Assembly (NCBI RefSeq): GCF_000601455.1
Contig: NZ_AZQP01000032.1
Coordinates: 1-35,666, forward strand
Reading direction: 5' to 3'
Source of the DNA: Fervidicella metallireducens AeB
GTDB taxonomy: Bacteria; Bacillota; Clostridia; Clostridiales; Caloramatoraceae
DNA length: 35,666 nucleotides
Positions 27,759 through 35,666 of this stretch are shown here, piece after piece; positions within the stretch are counted from its first letter, which is position 1; every line of letters begins with the position of its first letter. The translations under genes were made by a program, and so were the position numbers. The notes beneath the pieces are model-generated. The model was given only the letters and a program-made list of their open reading frames with translations. It was not told the DNA's origin and did no database searches.

Positions 27759-28085
27759 ATGGAAATAAAAGTTTCACAAGTTGCAATTGAAAAGATTTTG
27801 GATGCGGTTAAAGAACATAATGAAAAACCAACAGTTAGAATATATGTTGCAGGTGTTGCATGTTCAGGAGCTAAGTTTGGTATAGCATTTGATGATGTAA
27901 AAGAAGGAGATGAAACCACAGAAATAAGTGGATTAACTTTTATAACAGATACTGAATACATGCCAGTTTATGCTGATGGCATTAATATTGATTTTGTTAC
28001 AGAGCCTTCAGAAGGTTTTGTAATAACATCTTTAAGACCTGTTGCACCAAGCTGTGGCGGAGGTTGCAGCGGCTGTGGCCAATAA
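27759..28085 (+). CDS. HesB/IscA-like iron-sulfur protein
   Basis: 108 residues of the A-type Fe-S carrier fold: VSQVAIEKILDAVKEH, VRIYVAGVACSGAKFGIAFDD and FVTEPSEGFVITS. Cys35 and a C-terminal Cys cluster (SCGGGCSGCGQ; Cys99, 103, 106) replace the usual Cys-x-Cys end. Related clostridial HesB-like proteins include selenoproteins, but all codons here are Cys. It may carry or assemble Fe-S clusters. It is monocistronic, with AAGGAGG before ATG 27759. No isc or suf genes adjoin. Confidence 0.85.
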   Translation: MEIKVSQVAIEKILDAVKEHNEKPTVRIYVAGVACSGAKFGIAFDDVKEGDETTEISGLTFITDTEYMPVYADGINIDFVTEPSEGFVITSLRPVAPSCGGGCSGCGQ

Positions 28086-28100
28086 TTATTAATGAGGATA

Positions 28101-28128
28101 TTGACAAATTTAGCTGTTTTGGTATTAT
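28101..28128 (+). promoter_or_regulatory. glyS promoter
   Basis: TTGACA (28101-28106), 16-nt spacer, TATTAT (28123-28128), directly before the T-box leader. Confidence 0.75.
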
Positions 28129-28134
28129 AGACAT

Positions 28135-28345
28135 TAAGTAGAATTTTATAAGACACTGTGAAGAGAAGGAGTAGCTAAATGTCTTATTTAAAGCGAGTCG
28201 AAGATGGTGTAAGTTCGATAATAAGCTTTAGTGAAGGGCATCTCGGAGTGTTTTTTATAAAGTGGACTTTTATGTCAATAAGGGTGGAACCGCGGAAGAA
28301 AACCTTTCGTCCCTTGCTTTGGGATGGAGGTTTTTATTTTTTTAA
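28135..28345 (+). promoter_or_regulatory. T-box riboswitch (glycine) of glyS
   Basis: The T-box sequence AGGGTGGAACCGCG is at 28281-28294. The likely specifier codon is GGC (28237-28239) in GAAGGGCATCTC, followed by the usual A. TGGA (28285-28288) would pair with the UCCA end of tRNA-Gly, whose discriminator base is U, which agrees with the specifier. The terminator (28302-28337, CCTTTCGTCCC pairing with GGGATGGAGG, then TTTTTATTTTTTT) competes with an antiterminator that contains the T-box. Uncharged tRNA-Gly should allow read-through into glyS. Confidence 0.93.
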
Positions 28346-28367
28346 ATTGAATCAAGGAGGTTTATTT

Positions 28368-29759
28368 ATGGCATTTGAAAAAACTATGGATAAGATAGTT
28401 GCACTTTGTAAAAGCAGAGGATATATTTTCCCAGGTTCTGAAATCTATGGAGGATTAGCTAACACATGGGATTACGGTCCTTTGGGTGTAGAGTTTAAAA
28501 ATAATGTAAAAAAGGCATGGTGGAGAAAATTTATACAAGAGTCTCCATACAACGTTGGGGTAGACTGTGCTATTCTTATGAATCCACAGACATGGGTTGC
28601 TTCAGGGCATGTTGGTGGTTTTAGTGACCCACTTATGGATTGTAAGGAATGCAAAGCTAGATTTAGAGCTGATAAACTTATTGAAGATTATATGATGAAG
28701 ACAGGTGAGGCTAATCCTTTAGTGGATGGCTGGAGTAATCAAAGGATGATGGATTACATAAAGGAACATAATATCAGTTGCCCTGAGTGTGGAAAAAACA
28801 ATTTTACAGATATAAGACAATTTAATCTTATGTTTAAAACTTTTCAAGGTGTTACAGAAGATTCAAAGGCAGTTGTATATTTAAGGCCTGAAACAGCTCA
28901 AGGTATATTCGTCAACTTTAAAAATGTATTAAGAACAACTAGAAAAAAGCTTCCCTTTGGAGTAGGTCAAATAGGCAAGTCCTTCAGAAATGAAATTACT
29001 CCTGGTAATTTTACCTTTAGAACTAGAGAATTTGAACAGATGGAGCTTGAATTTTTCTGCAAGCCAGGTGAGGAGTTACAGTGGTTTGATTACTGGAGAG
29101 GTTATTGTAAGGATTGGCTTTTGAAATTAGGGCTAAATCAAGAAAATATAAGACTTAGGGATCATGATAAGGAAGAACTTTCACATTATAGTAATGCAAC
29201 AACAGATATAGAATATAAATTCCCATTTGGCTGGGGAGAACTATGGGGTATAGCAAGTAGAACTGATTTTGACCTAAAACAACATATAGAACATTCCGGC
29301 GAAGAATTAGTATATATGGATCCACAAACAAACGAAAAATATGTTCCATATTGTATTGAACCTTCTGTTGGAGCAGATAGAGTTGCATTAGCCTTTTTAG
29401 TTGATGCTTATGATGAAGAGGATTTAGGTGAAGGAGATTCAAGAATAGTTTTAAGACTTCATCCAGCGCTGGCTCCATATAAGGCTGCAATACTTCCACT
29501 TTCAAAGAAATTATCTGAAGGTGCCCAAAGAGTTTATACAGAGCTTGCTAAGAAGTTTATGGTTGATTATGACGAAACAGGAAGTATTGGAAAGAGATAT
29601 AGAAGACAAGATGAAATAGGTACACCTTTCTGTATAACCTATGATTTTGATTCAGAGACTGATAACTGTGTAACAATTAGAGAAAGGGATTCAATGGAAC
29701 AAGTCAGAATTCCAATTTCTGAAGTTGTTAGATATATAGAAGAAAAATTAGAATTCTAA
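28368..29759 (+). CDS. glyS: Glycyl-tRNA synthetase, eukaryote/archaeal-type dimer
   Basis: 463 residues from ATG 28368 behind AAGGAGG. An in-frame upstream start at 28179 lies inside the T-box and is rejected. Class II motifs: [13 protein letters not shown], then motif 2 [27 protein letters not shown]-like segment, and motif 3 [12 protein letters not shown]; the anticodon domain begins near [18 protein letters not shown]. This single-chain alpha2 type (sometimes named glyQS) charges tRNA-Gly. Confidence 0.95.
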   Translation: MAFEKTMDKIVALCKSRGYIFPGSEIYGGLANTWDYGPLGVEFKNNVKKAWWRKFIQESPYNVGVDCAILMNPQTWVASGHVGGFSDPLMDCKECKARFRADKLIEDYMMKTGEANPLVDGWSNQRMMDYIKEHNISCPECGKNNFTDIRQFNLMFKTFQGVTEDSKAVVYLRPETAQGIFVNFKNVLRTTRKKLPFGVGQIGKSFRNEITPGNFTFRTREFEQMELEFFCKPGEELQWFDYWRGYCKDWLLKLGLNQENIRLRDHDKEELSHYSNATTDIEYKFPFGWGELWGIASRTDFDLKQHIEHSGEELVYMDPQTNEKYVPYCIEPSVGADRVALAFLVDAYDEEDLGEGDSRIVLRLHPALAPYKAAILPLSKKLSEGAQRVYTELAKKFMVDYDETGSIGKRYRRQDEIGTPFCITYDFDSETDNCVTIRERDSMEQVRIPISEVVRYIEEKLEF

Positions 29760-29762
29760 TGG

Positions 29763-29806
29763 TTGTTCGCCATGCCCTATGGGCTTGGCGAATAACAATT
29801 TTTTAT
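29763..29806 (+). terminator. glyS terminator
   Basis: TTGTTCGCCATGCCC pairs with GGGCTTGGCGAATAACAA (29763-29798) around TAT, followed by TTTTTT; one of the strongest hairpins in the window. Confidence 0.88.
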
Positions 29807-29863
29807 TAAAAAGAATTGAATAATAAATAGATTTTTAAACAAATTAATAGAGGAGGTGTTTTG

Positions 29864-30238
29864 ATGGAATCAAAGGGATTGGTATTAATGGAAAAAGTCG
29901 AAGGTATACTTCAGAATGAACTAGGAAGTTATGAGATTGAAGATGATAATGGATTGATTTTTAAGGCGTTTGTTGAAAATAATGTTGTAAATTTATTTTT
30001 GACAACTGACAGAGATGTTAGTGATGATGAATATAATGAATTTTATGATTTGTATAACATAGAAGCATTAGAACTAGAGGGTTATGAAGTTGAAGAGGTT
30101 GAAGAAGAATACAATCCAGTCTGGTGTATTAAGTTTGACTTCGACAACGATCATCTTAAGACTCAGGAGAGATTAACAGAAGTACTTGAGTTTCATACAA
30201 ATGAAATAGAGAGAATTAATAGTATTTTAAAACAGTAA
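29864..30238 (+). CDS. Small acidic conserved-type hypothetical protein
   Basis: 124 residues from ATG 29864 behind AGGAGGTG. Very acidic in the middle (YEVEEVEEEYN), with a beta-rich start (LVLMEKVEGILQNELGSYEIEDDNG) and a helical end (LTEVLEFHTNEIERINSILK). It may belong to a clostridial DUF family (possibly DUF6762), but I am not certain. No signal, membrane or catalytic motif is visible. It is monocistronic between two terminators. Confidence 0.65.
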   Translation: MESKGLVLMEKVEGILQNELGSYEIEDDNGLIFKAFVENNVVNLFLTTDRDVSDDEYNEFYDLYNIEALELEGYEVEEVEEEYNPVWCIKFDFDNDHLKTQERLTEVLEFHTNEIERINSILKQ

Positions 30239-30266
30239 AGTTCGGTTATCCGAATTTTACTGTTTT
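30229..30266. terminator. Bidirectional terminator
   Basis: AAAACAGTAAAGTTCGG pairs with CCGAATTTTACTGTTTT around TTAT. It contains the stop codons of both convergent genes. Confidence 0.85.
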
Positions 30267-31387
30267 ATCTTAAGTGGTAATATTACCTTATATAGGTTTT
30301 TAGAAAGAATGTTAAAAGTCTTTATTTTTCCAAATTTTTGAGTTAATTCTGAAAGATTTATAGATTTATTGAAATACTGCCCAGTGGAGTCCAAGGCAAT
30401 AACCTTTAAGTATAACCACATGTTTCTACGAACGTATTTTTCCAGACTTCGGTTTGTTTCTTTTACAGCAGCTCCAGGATTAGTGATTTCAATTTTGTTT
30501 TTGTTAATAAAAACTTCTATGGCAGAATTTATTTCGAAATAATCTCTGTATATAACTGATTTGCCTAAGAAATCTTCAACAATTTCAAAGGGGTAATCCT
30601 TGTTATCTATATTATTTCTCAAATAAGAACATGCATCGTTAAGCATTTCTATTATTGTTCCAGAAGCGATATAATGTTCAGGATTTAATTCATTTGTATA
30701 GTTATGAATTCTAATAATTGCATGTGGTAAGAAAATCTGAGGATTTTTTCCAAACAGGAGCATACCACCACATGTTGGGTGATATTCATTGTAGTCCTTT
30801 TCCTTTGCAATTATACCCATTGATAAAAGAATGGATTTGTTAATATTAAGTGGCAGGCCTGATTTGTGGAAGAAGTTTAATAACTTCTCATGATCCAAAT
30901 CATCTATGCAGGCTTTATATAAGGGAAGGAGTTCATAATTAATAAGTCCTGTGTCCTGTAGCATAGAAGCTATTTCTTCTTTTCTCATGATATCAGTAGT
31001 TGAGCCACGTCTTATATAAAAGGCACCATTATCCCTTAGTTGATGGGGTTTTTGTTCGGTATAATATATAGTTAACACTCCAATTATATGGTTATCAATA
31101 TTAACTGTATCAACTGATATTGGTACTGGAGGGTCAATACGGGTACTGACAACCTGCTGAATTTGCTCTTCACTAAATTCATCTAGGTTAATACCAATAA
31201 TTTTTTTTGTTTTATCCTCTATACCGAATAATATATGTCCTCGTCCACCCCTTGAATTTGCTATGGCACAAACATCCTTTGCCAATTCTTTTTTTCCGCT
31301 CTCTGTTTCAATATTAAGTTTAAGCTTAAAATCAAGTTTAGTTCCTTCTTCACGGGAAAGCATAGAATTTATTTTTTGAGCATCCAT
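30257..31387 (-). CDS. AlbA_2 (Schlafen-type) domain protein
   Basis: 376 residues. N-terminal AlbA_2 domain: EGTKLDFKLKL (about 15-25), AKDVCAIANSRGGRGHILFGIED and YIRRGSTTDIMRKEEIASM. The middle and C-terminal part (about 160-340) resembles the ATPase-like C-terminal domain of RecG-like/AlbA_2 proteins (GGMLLFGKNPQIFLPHAIIRI, EINSAIEVFINKNKIEITNPG). Such proteins are variously called transcriptional regulators or RNA/DNA-binding proteins; some belong to defence systems, but no partner defence gene lies here. It is slightly short for the family, which may reflect a trimmed C-terminal winged helix. AAGGTG precedes ATG 31387. Confidence 0.8.
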   Translation of the reverse strand: MDAQKINSMLSREEGTKLDFKLKLNIETESGKKELAKDVCAIANSRGGRGHILFGIEDKTKKIIGINLDEFSEEQIQQVVSTRIDPPVPISVDTVNIDNHIIGVLTIYYTEQKPHQLRDNGAFYIRRGSTTDIMRKEEIASMLQDTGLINYELLPLYKACIDDLDHEKLLNFFHKSGLPLNINKSILLSMGIIAKEKDYNEYHPTCGGMLLFGKNPQIFLPHAIIRIHNYTNELNPEHYIASGTIIEMLNDACSYLRNNIDNKDYPFEIVEDFLGKSVIYRDYFEINSAIEVFINKNKIEITNPGAAVKETNRSLEKYVRRNMWLYLKVIALDSTGQYFNKSINLSELTQKFGKIKTFNILSKNLYKVILPLKIKQ

Positions 31388-31531
31388 CTTATCACCTTAA
31401 AATTTATTGTTATACTTTTATTATATAAAAAAAATAAAATAATACACACAATAAATATGAATAACAATGTTAAATTTGGAGATAATACATTATGTATCCT
31501 AAAAGGAAATAATTAAATAAGGAGAGTTATT

Positions 31532-31693
31532 ATGCAAGACAAGGAAATCATTTGTAAAGACTGCGGAAAACCATTTACTTTTACAGTTGGAGAACAGGAA
31601 TTTTATAGGGAAAAGGGATTTGAAAATGAACCTGTAAGATGTGGAACCTGTCGAAGAGAAAGAAAAAATGCAAGGTCAGGCAGAGGTAGATAA
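31532..31693 (+). CDS. Zinc-ribbon (zf-trcl type) small protein
   Basis: 53 residues. Two Cys pairs, CKDC (8-11) and CGTC (37-40), form a zinc ribbon; between them lie FTFTVGEQEFYREKGF and the basic end RRERKNARSGRGR could touch nucleic acid. It matches the short probable zinc-ribbon family common in clostridia. AAGGAGAG precedes ATG 31532, and a terminator follows after 7 nt. Confidence 0.82.
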   Translation: MQDKEIICKDCGKPFTFTVGEQEFYREKGFENEPVRCGTCRRERKNARSGRGR

Positions 31694-31699
31694 AAAATA

Positions 31700-31729
31700 A
31701 AGGATTGGTAAAAACCAGTCCTTTTTTTG
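31700..31729 (+). terminator. Terminator of the zinc-ribbon gene
   Basis: AAGGATTGGT (31700-31709) pairs with ACCAGTCCTT (31714-31723), followed by TTTTT. Confidence 0.85.
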
Positions 31730-31758
31730 TTGATATAAAATTAAATTAAAATTATAAT
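31730..31758 (+). promoter_or_regulatory. Promoter of the MCP-SBP fusion gene
   Basis: TTGATA (31730-31735), 17-nt spacer, TATAAT (31753-31758), directly after the terminator and 53 nt before the start codon. Confidence 0.7.
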
Positions 31759-31811
31759 TAAATAGAATGGTAATTTATCAAGAATTTATATTATTTATTT
31801 GGGGGGATACT

Positions 31812-34294
31812 ATGTTTCCTTGGAAAAACAGCAAGAAAGATACAGAGCAATTAAAAAAATTAGAAAATGTAGCTAATGTAGAACAGAACTCTAATGTTGA
31901 AACTGATATGTCAACAGTACTTTTAAGGGATAATCAGTATAACATGGTTGATAGAATATACAGAAAAATTGAAGAGACAGGTTTTGCAACAGAGAACCTG
32001 ATTGACACAATTTCTAGTATATCAAAATATGTTGAATTACAAATGGATTCAATTGATAAGGTTGTTAACGAAATAAATAACTATTCAGCCTTAGCTGAAG
32101 AAGTTTTTGCAAGTACAGCGCATTCCCAGCAGACAGCAATTGAAACTTTACATACTGCTACAGAAGGTAGCAAGGCAGTTGAAGATTCACTAAGGGCAAT
32201 GGGGGAAATAGAAGTATCTTTTAATTACATAAAAGAGGTTGTAAATGAGCTTAACAAAAAGTCTTTACATATAAATGATATGTTGAAAATAATTAAGGAC
32301 ATAGCAGAACAGACAAATTTACTTTCTCTTAATGCTTCAATTGAAGCTGCAAGGCTGGTGAAGCAGGTAGGGGATTTGCTGTTGTTGCTGCAGAGGTAAA
32401 AAAGCTTGCCCAAAGAAGCTCAGAATCTGCTGAGAAAATTACCAAAACTGTAGAGGAGATTAATATTAGCATAAAACAGACCATTGAAGCGATAGAAAAA
32501 AGTGGTACAAGGGTTAAACAGGGAACAGAAATTGCACATAATACAAAGGAAGTCTTTAATAGGATAATTGAAGCTGTAAATGTTACAACAAACGTAACTG
32601 AGGAGATAAACAAGGCTGTTACTGATCAGACGCAGAATCTGGAAAACGTAGTTCAATCAGCTGAAGATATGAATAAAATATCAGAAAAGGTAATGGCAAT
32701 GATAGAAACAGCTTCAATGGATACTGAATACACAAAAGCATCAATAGATACATTATCAGAAGTATCCAAAAATCTATTAGATGTAACGAAGGGGTTTAAA
32801 AGTAAACTGCAAGGTTCAAATACAATTGAATTGAAAATTAGAACCTATATCAATGGGGCACCATCATCCTTTGACCCTGCAATGGCTTTTGATCAACAGA
32901 GTGGAAAAATTTTTGCCAATAATCATGCAGGATTACTTATTCAAGGGATGTCTACGGATATTCTACCAGGTGTAGCTAAAAGCTGGTATGTAGAAGAAGA
33001 TAATGTTACATGGATATTCAATTTAAGAAAGGGTGCTAAATTTCATAATGGAAGGGAAATCACAGCAGATGACGTTAAATATTCTCTTGAGAGGATATTA
33101 ACACCATCATTGAATTCACCAAACGCCTGGTTCTTATCCTTGATTTATGGAGCTGATGATTTTCAAAAAGGAAAAACAAGGGAAGTTTTGGGGATAAAAG
33201 TTTTAGATAAATATAGAGTTTCTATAAAGCTTACCTCACCATATACAGGATTCTTATTAAATTTAGCACAAAGTTGCTGTTCGATAATGGCAAAGGAAGA
33301 AGTGGCTAAGGGTAATTTTGTTGGATGTGGACCCTTTTACATTGAAAAAACAGGAGAAAATGAATGTGTATTAGCTGCATTTAAGGAATATTTTGGAGGA
33401 AGTCCTTATGTTGATAAAGTAGAGATTGTATATCAGGATGAAAATGCTGCAACTAATTTTATTGAAGGTAGATATGATTTTATAATAATCGACAACATGA
33501 GTGCTATGAAAAATATTAAAGAGTCTAAATATGCTAACAAGGTTAGAATGGAAAATGTAATGACAACGTCATATGCAGGATTTAATTTAAGAGGAAATTC
33601 TGTATACGCTAGAAATAAAGAAGTAAGAAAGGCAATAAATTATGCAATTGATAGAAAATATATTATAAATGAAATATTAGGCGGCATGGCTGTTGAATCA
33701 AAGGGCCCTTTTCCACCAAGCATAGTGGATAATTCTTATCTACCTGGTTTCAGCTACAATCCTCAAAAAGCAAAAGAAATATTGAGAAAGGCAGTTTCAG
33801 GTAAATTAGATAAACTTGTCATTTTAGCAAGAGAAGGTTCTGTTAATACTACAAATGACAAGATAACAGACTGCATTGTGAAAAATCTAAAGGAAATAGG
33901 TATTGATTGTGTAATTGTGAAAGTACCATCTAATAAATATCTAAGCCCGGAAAGCATAAGTAAATGTGATATATTTATAAGTGGTTGGGTTGCTGACACA
34001 GGGGATGCAGACAATTATTTAGAACCTTTATTTAACCCTGATAATTATACTAATTTTACAGGATATAACAACCCAGAGGTTCTTGAGCTTATGAAACAAG
34101 CTAGAGAAATGCTTAACCCTGAAAAAAGACTAGAATTGTATAAGAGGATACAGAATATTATTGTAGATGATGCACCTTGGTTATTTTTACATCATCCTCA
34201 ATCAGGAGTGATAAGCAGAGATGGAATTGCCGGCGTCAGAATGAATTCTCTTGGTAAAATAAAATATGATGATATATTTATAGAAAAAATATAA
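31812..34294 (+). pseudogene. Soluble chemoreceptor (MCP signal domain) fused to SBP_bac_5 solute-binding domain, single-base frameshift
   Basis: From ATG 31812 (GGGGGG upstream) the first 180 codons give an MCP signalling coiled coil with the hairpin tip IIKDIAEQTNLLSLNASIEAAR. The frame then breaks: at 32351-32360 AAGGCTGG stands where AAGGGCTGG is expected. Adding one G restores AGEAGRGFAVVAAEVKKLAQRSS-type MCP sequence and an open frame to 34294, 827 residues in all. From about residue 336 an oligopeptide/nickel-type binding protein follows (TWIFNLRKGAKFHNG, then REITADDVKYSLERIL; later PFPPSIVDNSYLPGFSYNP and ISGWVADTGDADNYLEPLF), near full length. There is no signal peptide, lipobox or membrane segment, so both halves should be cytoplasmic. 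It is an unusual order of domains. Without the repair the gene would make a truncated MCP. Confidence 0.8.
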
Positions 34295-34314
34295 CCGGGA
34301 ATTCCCGGTTTTTT
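34293..34314 (+). terminator. Terminator of the MCP-SBP gene
   Basis: The 18-bp palindrome AACCGGGAATTCCCGGTT (34293-34310) is followed by more T residues; the effective loop is the central AATT. Confidence 0.8.
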
Positions 34315-34508
34315 AAATAATATACGTATTTAATTGAATACTTGAATTATTATCTTATATTTTGGTAAAGTTAGCTTGTAAGACTTATATAAAAAGATTT
34401 TAAGGTTTGTAAAAAGTTTATGATTTTGATAGAATAAAGTGTCCTAAAACAGAGGGGAGTAGTATAATATAATTATGGGAATATTCTACCCATGAAAGGG
34501 GTTATAGC

Positions 34509-34895
34509 ATGAATATGACTAATAATATAATGGTTTGTGTTACACAACAAAAGACATGTGAAAGATTAATTAAAAACGGTGCTGAAATCAGAAAAAAACT
34601 TAGTGGAGATTTATACGTAATACATGTTGCAAGGGAAGGAGTCAATTTTCTAGGAAATAAGCAGGAATCGGAAGCTCTTGAATATTTATTTGAAAAATCA
34701 AAGGAGGTAGGAGCAGATTTAACCGTTTTAAGATCAGATAATGTAATTGATACAATTGCTGATTTTGCATACAACAAAAAGATAGGGCATATTGTACTTG
34801 GAGAGTCACCAATTGGTAGTAATGAGGACGGAGTTATTTCAGAAATTAAAAATAGACTGCCAAATTCCCAAATACACATAATCCCAGCAGAATAG
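34509..34895 (+). CDS. Universal stress protein family (KdpD-type Usp domain)
   Basis: 128 residues with the Usp fold: NIMVCVTQQKTCERLIKNGAEI, LYVIHVAREG, and the end IGHIVLGESPIGSNEDGVISEIKNRL, placed like the G-x2-G-x9-G ATP-binding region. It resembles the Usp domain found in KdpD rather than UspA of E. coli. AAAGGGG is 7 nt before ATG 34509. TATAAT (34463-34468) may be the -10 box. A hairpin ATGGG/CCCAT (34475-34493) sits just upstream of the ribosome site. It is monocistronic. Confidence 0.82.
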   Translation: MNMTNNIMVCVTQQKTCERLIKNGAEIRKKLSGDLYVIHVAREGVNFLGNKQESEALEYLFEKSKEVGADLTVLRSDNVIDTIADFAYNKKIGHIVLGESPIGSNEDGVISEIKNRLPNSQIHIIPAE

Positions 34896-34900
34896 TATTG

Positions 34901-34929
34901 AACTGCCCCAGTTTATAAGGGCAGTTTTT
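34901..34929 (+). terminator. Terminator of the Usp gene
   Basis: AACTGCCC (34901-34908) pairs with GGGCAGTT (34919-34926), followed by TTTG. Confidence 0.82.
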
Positions 34930-35173
34930 GTTTTAAAAAATAGAAATATAAAAAAATTTCAAGTGAAATTCTTACATGAAAATTAAAATATATTGTTCTA
35001 TCTAGAATGGGTAAAGAAATTGTTTCTTTTTTGATGTAAAATATGAATATTTTGCATTATAAAGTTAATACTACCCAATAGAGTGATAATTTGAGCTAAA
35101 ATAAATTGCAAAAATATTCAGAATATAGTATCCTTAAATTAGGGGTACAAAATAATTTAATGGGGTGATTAAA

Positions 35174-35587
35174 ATGATTCAGGTGCTGACCGGTGAAAAA
35201 GGTTCCGGAAAAACAAAAAAACTTATTTCAATTGCAAATGAACTCATTAATCAAACTAAGGGCAACATAGTTTACATCAGTAATAACCTAGATGGTATTT
35301 TTGACTTAAATTCAAAGATTAGACTAATCGATACCTCACAAGTCCCCATTTCAAATCTTGATTCATTTAAGGGTTTCATTTACGGTATTTTAGCCGAGGA
35401 TTATGATATCGAATCTATAGTTATTGATAATCTCAGTAATATATTAAAAGATAATATGAATGATGTTATTGAGTTTTGTGAGTTTACTAAGGATGTGGCT
35501 AATAGTCAGGGAATAAAATTTATTCTAGGTGTAAAATGTTCAAGTGATAAATTATCAATAGATGATGCGGAATATATTGCAGTTTAA
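35174..35587 (+). CDS. Small P-loop ATP-binding protein
   Basis: 137 residues from ATG 35174; GTG 35165 is part of the GGGGTG ribosome site. Walker A GEKGSGKTKK (about 7-16) and a Walker B-like SIVIDNL (about 82-88) are clear; the end KFILGVKCSSDKL may hold a sensor strand. The size is about that of one bare RecA-like core. I do not recognise the family. It has its own terminator. The 244 bp before it contain only A/T-rich short inverted repeats (for example AAAGAAA/TTTCTTT near 35014-35030) and no gene. Confidence 0.65.
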   Translation: MIQVLTGEKGSGKTKKLISIANELINQTKGNIVYISNNLDGIFDLNSKIRLIDTSQVPISNLDSFKGFIYGILAEDYDIESIVIDNLSNILKDNMNDVIEFCEFTKDVANSQGIKFILGVKCSSDKLSIDDAEYIAV

Positions 35588-35590
35588 TAT

Positions 35591-35624
35591 AAAATGGGGG
35601 TTCTTACCCCTTTTTTAGTTTTTT
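35591..35624 (+). terminator. Terminator of the P-loop gene
   Basis: AAAATGGGGG (35591-35600) pairs with CCCC plus T run (35607-35616) around TTCTTA. Confidence 0.75.
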
Positions 35625-35628
35625 GTGG

Positions 35629-35666
35629 TATAATATATTCCTGCATACATTTTATGGGGAGGGTTG
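35629..35666 (+). promoter_or_regulatory. Promoter -10 box and ribosome site of a gene beyond the window
   Basis: TATAAT (35629-35634) and GGGGAGGG (35656-35663) followed by TTG at the edge suggest that the next plus-strand gene begins at or just past the window end. No clear -35 box. Confidence 0.45.

Noticed and set aside
28046-28085. Possible selenocysteine in the HesB-like tail
   Set aside because: All codons in the Cys-rich tail are Cys and no in-frame TGA is present.
28179-28367. 63-codon N-terminal extension of glycyl-tRNA synthetase
   Set aside because: It overlaps the T-box leader, including specifier and terminator, and has no homology to GlyRS; the proper ribosome site is before ATG 28368.
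30257-31387. AlbA_2 protein as part of a defence island
   Set aside because: No nuclease, toxin, reverse transcriptase or mobile gene lies beside it; the neighbours are housekeeping or stress genes.

Overview
The window reads as chromosome of a low-GC, endospore-forming anaerobic Firmicute of the Clostridium type. The evidence is AT-rich DNA with strong AGGAGG ribosome sites, a cwlJ-gerQ spore germination pair, a type III glutamine synthetase, an electron-transferring PyrK/PyrD dihydroorotate dehydrogenase, EFR1-type and Isf-type iron-sulfur flavoproteins, a BadF/HgdC-type activase, a T-box in front of glycyl-tRNA synthetase and a PyrR-type attenuator. No rRNA, tRNA, CRISPR array, complete insertion sequence or phage module was seen. 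The species cannot be named from the sequence.

Layout. 1-1.7 kb: a NadR-like P-loop protein and, convergent to it, cwlJ-gerQ. 1.8-5.4 kb: four overlapping genes, namely two DUF2229-type cysteine-rich proteins, a BadF/HgdC-type ATPase and a DUF1624-type membrane protein. 5.7-7.8 kb: glnN. 8-8.8 kb: an ArsR-type repressor, a 57-residue eight-cysteine protein and a thiamine-binding-like protein. 9-11.2 kb: a redox operon (EFR1 ferredoxin-flavodoxin, flavodoxin-PNPOx fusion, MOSC protein). 11.4-17.5 kb: a DUF378 gene and the pyrimidine operon pyrB-I-C-F-K-D-E with its regulatory leader. 17.5-20.3 kb: a broken DUF378 gene, then a MocR-type regulator coupled to ddl. 20.4-25.7 kb: MATE transporter, patatin-like phospholipase, EamA transporter, PPDK regulatory protein, Isf-like flavoprotein, DUF1294 protein. 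25.8-29.8 kb: pgi, a group IIC intron remnant, a small hypothetical gene, a HesB-like protein, and the glyS T-box and glyS. 29.9-35.6 kb: a small acidic protein, an AlbA_2 (Schlafen-type) protein, a zinc-ribbon protein, a soluble chemoreceptor fused to a solute-binding protein, a universal stress protein and a P-loop protein.

How the genes work together. The pyr operon encodes the pathway from carbamoyl phosphate to OMP and UMP; carAB, pyrR and a uracil transporter are not in the window. Its leader carries a PyrR attenuator and, with the same spacing, a second PyrR-loop-like hairpin that covers the pyrB ribosome site. The MocR regulator sits 2 nt before ddl, as expected for a DdlR-type sensor of the D-Ala-D-Ala pathway.

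Most notable items: the double PyrR-like leader; the cytoplasmic MCP-SBP_bac_5 fusion; the split DUF2229/BadF set with no dehydratase beside it; the group IIC intron stub lying directly behind the pgi terminator; and three reading frames (pyrE, a DUF378 gene, the MCP fusion) each broken by loss of one G/C in a short G or C run. That last pattern makes sequence error at least as likely as real gene decay. All functions are inferred from reading the sequence; no database search was run.
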